The notes below the pieces were generated by a model that saw only the letters and a program-made list of their open reading frames with translations, did no database searches and was not told the origin of the DNA. This document shows positions 13,284 through 14,696 of a stretch of 14,696 bases of DNA, in pieces. A program made the position numbers and the translations under genes. This DNA is from Desulfarculales bacterium UBA696 (GTDB taxonomy: Bacteria; Desulfobacterota; Syntrophobacteria; Syntrophobacterales; Syntrophobacteraceae): assembly GCA_002298995.1 (NCBI GenBank), contig DBMO01000006.1, positions 1-14,696 on the forward strand, read 5' to 3'. The number at the start of each line of letters is the position of its first letter. Position 1 is the stretch's first letter.

Positions 13284-14471
13284 ATGAGAGAATTGGCTGC
13301 AGCATCCAGTCAGGCACTGGCGCCCAGCAGAGGTGCCGTCTTGTTGTCGTTGTTTGTAGCGGGTTTTGCGACATTCCTCAATCTGTATGCCACTCAGCCC
13401 TTGTTGCCGGAATTTCGGCAGCTTTTCGGGGCTTCCGAGCTGATGGTTAGCCTGACTGTGAGCGGACCTGTCCTGGCGGTTGCTTTGACTGCACCGCTGC
13501 TCGGCATACTTGCGGACGCTCTCGGGCGAAAGCGCGTGATTGTCACAGCAATGCTTGGCCTGGCCATTCCAACCGCTCTTGCCGCGACAGCTCTTAACCT
13601 GGGAGAGCTTATCCTGTGGCGCTTCCTCCAGGGAATTTTCGTGCCGGGCGTTATCACCGTGGCAATGGCCTACATCAGTGAAGAGGTCCCCAGCGAGATC
13701 GTCGGCTCGACCATGTCTATCTATATCACCGGGGCCGTTGTAGGCGGTTTTTCCGGGCGATTCCTGACCGGTTTGATCGCGCATCACTACGGCTGGCGCG
13801 TTCCCTTCGTGGTGCTTGGGGCGATCACTGTGGTGGGGGCACTTATTACGTGGGGCTTTCTACCGAGGGCCAGGAAATTTATCCGCCAAAAAGATTGGGG
13901 TGCGTCTCACAGGTCCGTGCGCATGCATCTTGGCAATCCTCAGCTCCTGGCAACTTATGCCGTGGGCTTCAGCGTTCTTTTCTGCATGGTTGCGGCATTT
14001 ACCTACATCAACTTCTATCTCGCCGATAAGCCCTTCCAGCTCGGACCGGCCGCACTCGGATTTATCTTTTCGGTATACCTGGTTGGCGCCGCTGTTACGC
14101 CCGCCGCCGGCAAATTTCTGGACAAATTCGGCTACCGCAGGGTAATCATCGCGGCTTCCGCTATGATGGCGGTGGGCATGCTGGTTACGCTCATCCAGTC
14201 GATTCCCGTCATAATCGTGGGGATGGCGCTCGGGGCGACTGGAGTCTTTATCAGCCAGGCAGCGGCTTCCAGCAACGTTGGCAAGGCCGCCAAAAGTGCC
14301 CGATCATCGGCCGCCGGTCTATATGTCTCGCTCTATTATCTGGGCGGATGCACCGGGTCGATTCTGCCGGGCTTTTTCTGGGACCGGGCCGGATGGCCGG
14401 GGTGCGTGGCCGTAATTATTTGCATGCAGTCCATAACGGCGCTCATTGCCTACAGGCTCTGGAAAGATTGA
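13284..14471 (+). CDS. MFS transporter, YnfM-like (DHA1-type) efflux family
   Basis: A 395-residue inner-membrane protein with about 12 predicted hydrophobic helices, of normal length for the 12-TM drug/proton antiporter class. MFS motif A is present between TM2 and TM3 (GILADALGRKRV, 74-85). The opening FVAGFATFLNLYATQPLLPEF and the ASE...SLTVS segment (50-60) resemble E. coli YnfM/YgaY-type proteins as I recall them. A TM5 region with a G-rich motif (AVVGGFSGRF) fits motif C of exporters. It should expel a small compound using the proton gradient; the substrate is unknown. I preferred the ATG at 13284 (AGGTGA just upstream) to the in-frame TTG at 13269. A consensus -10 box lies upstream, so it is probably transcribed alone, divergently from the cytochrome-fusion gene. 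Confidence 0.93.
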   Translation: MRELAAASSQALAPSRGAVLLSLFVAGFATFLNLYATQPLLPEFRQLFGASELMVSLTVSGPVLAVALTAPLLGILADALGRKRVIVTAMLGLAIPTALAATALNLGELILWRFLQGIFVPGVITVAMAYISEEVPSEIVGSTMSIYITGAVVGGFSGRFLTGLIAHHYGWRVPFVVLGAITVVGALITWGFLPRARKFIRQKDWGASHRSVRMHLGNPQLLATYAVGFSVLFCMVAAFTYINFYLADKPFQLGPAALGFIFSVYLVGAAVTPAAGKFLDKFGYRRVIIAASAMMAVGMLVTLIQSIPVIIVGMALGATGVFISQAAASSNVGKAAKSARSSAAGLYVSLYYLGGCTGSILPGFFWDRAGWPGCVAVIICMQSITALIAYRLWKD

Positions 14472-14647
14472 GGTGCCGCAGCGAGTGTAAAGTTGCGGGT
14501 TGCGCGTTTTAAGTTGGGGCGGAGGAGGGTTTTAGTTTGAAACCCCCGGGTTATGGCGGGGTCTCCTGAGGCTGATGCCCAAGTAAGATATTTCGAAAAT
14601 GTCGAGTTATCGTCGAATGACGCCTCGCGGTTGCAATCAGGTGGGTA

Positions 14648-14666
14648 GCCCGGATTCATATCCGGG
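14648..14666. repeat. Hairpin-forming dispersed repeat, copy 2
   Basis: CCCGGAT (14649-14655) and ATCCGGG (14660-14666) form a perfect 7-bp stem around a TCAT loop. The 16 bases 14648-14663 are the exact reverse complement of 749-764. It lies about 180 bases past the MFS stop in sequence with no gene (14472 to the window end). Confidence 0.6.
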
Positions 14667-14696
14667 TGCGGATCACAAGAAGCCCGGCGGCGGTGC

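Noticed and set aside
14527..14545. GGGTTT/AAACCC stem after the MFS gene as a terminator
   Set aside because: Only 6 bp with a 7-base loop and no following T-run; overlapping alternative pairings (AACCC/GGGTT) make it ambiguous.
1..14696. CRISPR arrays, tRNA/rRNA genes, insertion sequences, riboswitches
   Set aside because: No regularly spaced repeats, no cloverleaf or rRNA-like stretch that I recognise, no transposase gene and no known riboswitch core were seen on reading both strands.

Overview
The window is about 14.7 kb of moderately GC-rich bacterial chromosome. It carries twelve well-supported protein genes, one likely small secreted-protein gene and no RNA gene that I can recognise. 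Several features point to a Gram-negative anaerobe or facultative organism of the Desulfobacterota (old Deltaproteobacteria) type: Sec-exported periplasmic enzymes, a CXXCH c-type cytochrome fused to a binding-protein domain, a tiny helix-turn-helix protein of a kind I associate with that group, and leucine/acyl-CoA catabolism genes. That placement is inference from gene content; there is no rRNA or other marker here.

Left edge (1-770): a 70-residue protein overlaps by 53 bases a small nucleotidyltransferase-fold protein with a lysine-rich tail. The arrangement resembles toxin-antitoxin-like pairs. A hairpin-forming dispersed repeat follows, and a second copy in the opposite orientation lies at the right edge (about 14.65 kb).

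Minus-strand block (889-6151). In transcription order it holds a large Sec-exported CotA/laccase-like multicopper oxidase, an FKBP-type peptidyl-prolyl isomerase of the Mip/FkpA type, HMG-CoA lyase (mvaB), and an AUH/LiuC-like methylglutaconyl-CoA hydratase. The last two catalyse consecutive steps at the end of leucine breakdown and probably have their own promoter near 2.73 kb. A perfect 11-bp stem sits between the oxidase and the isomerase genes.

Centre (6152-8018): a 60-residue helix-turn-helix protein is preceded by a promoter whose -35 abuts a perfect 9-bp inverted repeat. Divergently there is a secreted Tyr/His/Gly-rich protein with a 36-bp tandem repeat, followed by a 540-bp gap without a convincing gene.

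Right half (8019-12830), the most interesting part: a four-gene operon (secreted YtkA-like protein; secreted FMN-binding-like protein; MacB/FtsX-type permease; ABC ATPase) whose last three genes are joined by ATGA overlaps. It runs head-on into a minus-strand gene for a cytochrome c domain fused to a type-1 periplasmic binding-protein domain. The two coding sequences share their last 32 bases. Together they suggest a cell-envelope system coupling an ATP-driven MacB-type machine to periplasmic redox or metal chemistry. The oxidase upstream makes copper a reasonable guess, but no substrate can be read from the sequence.

Right edge (12831-14696): a possible outer-membrane-protein remnant, then an MFS exporter of the YnfM type, then non-coding sequence with the second repeat copy.
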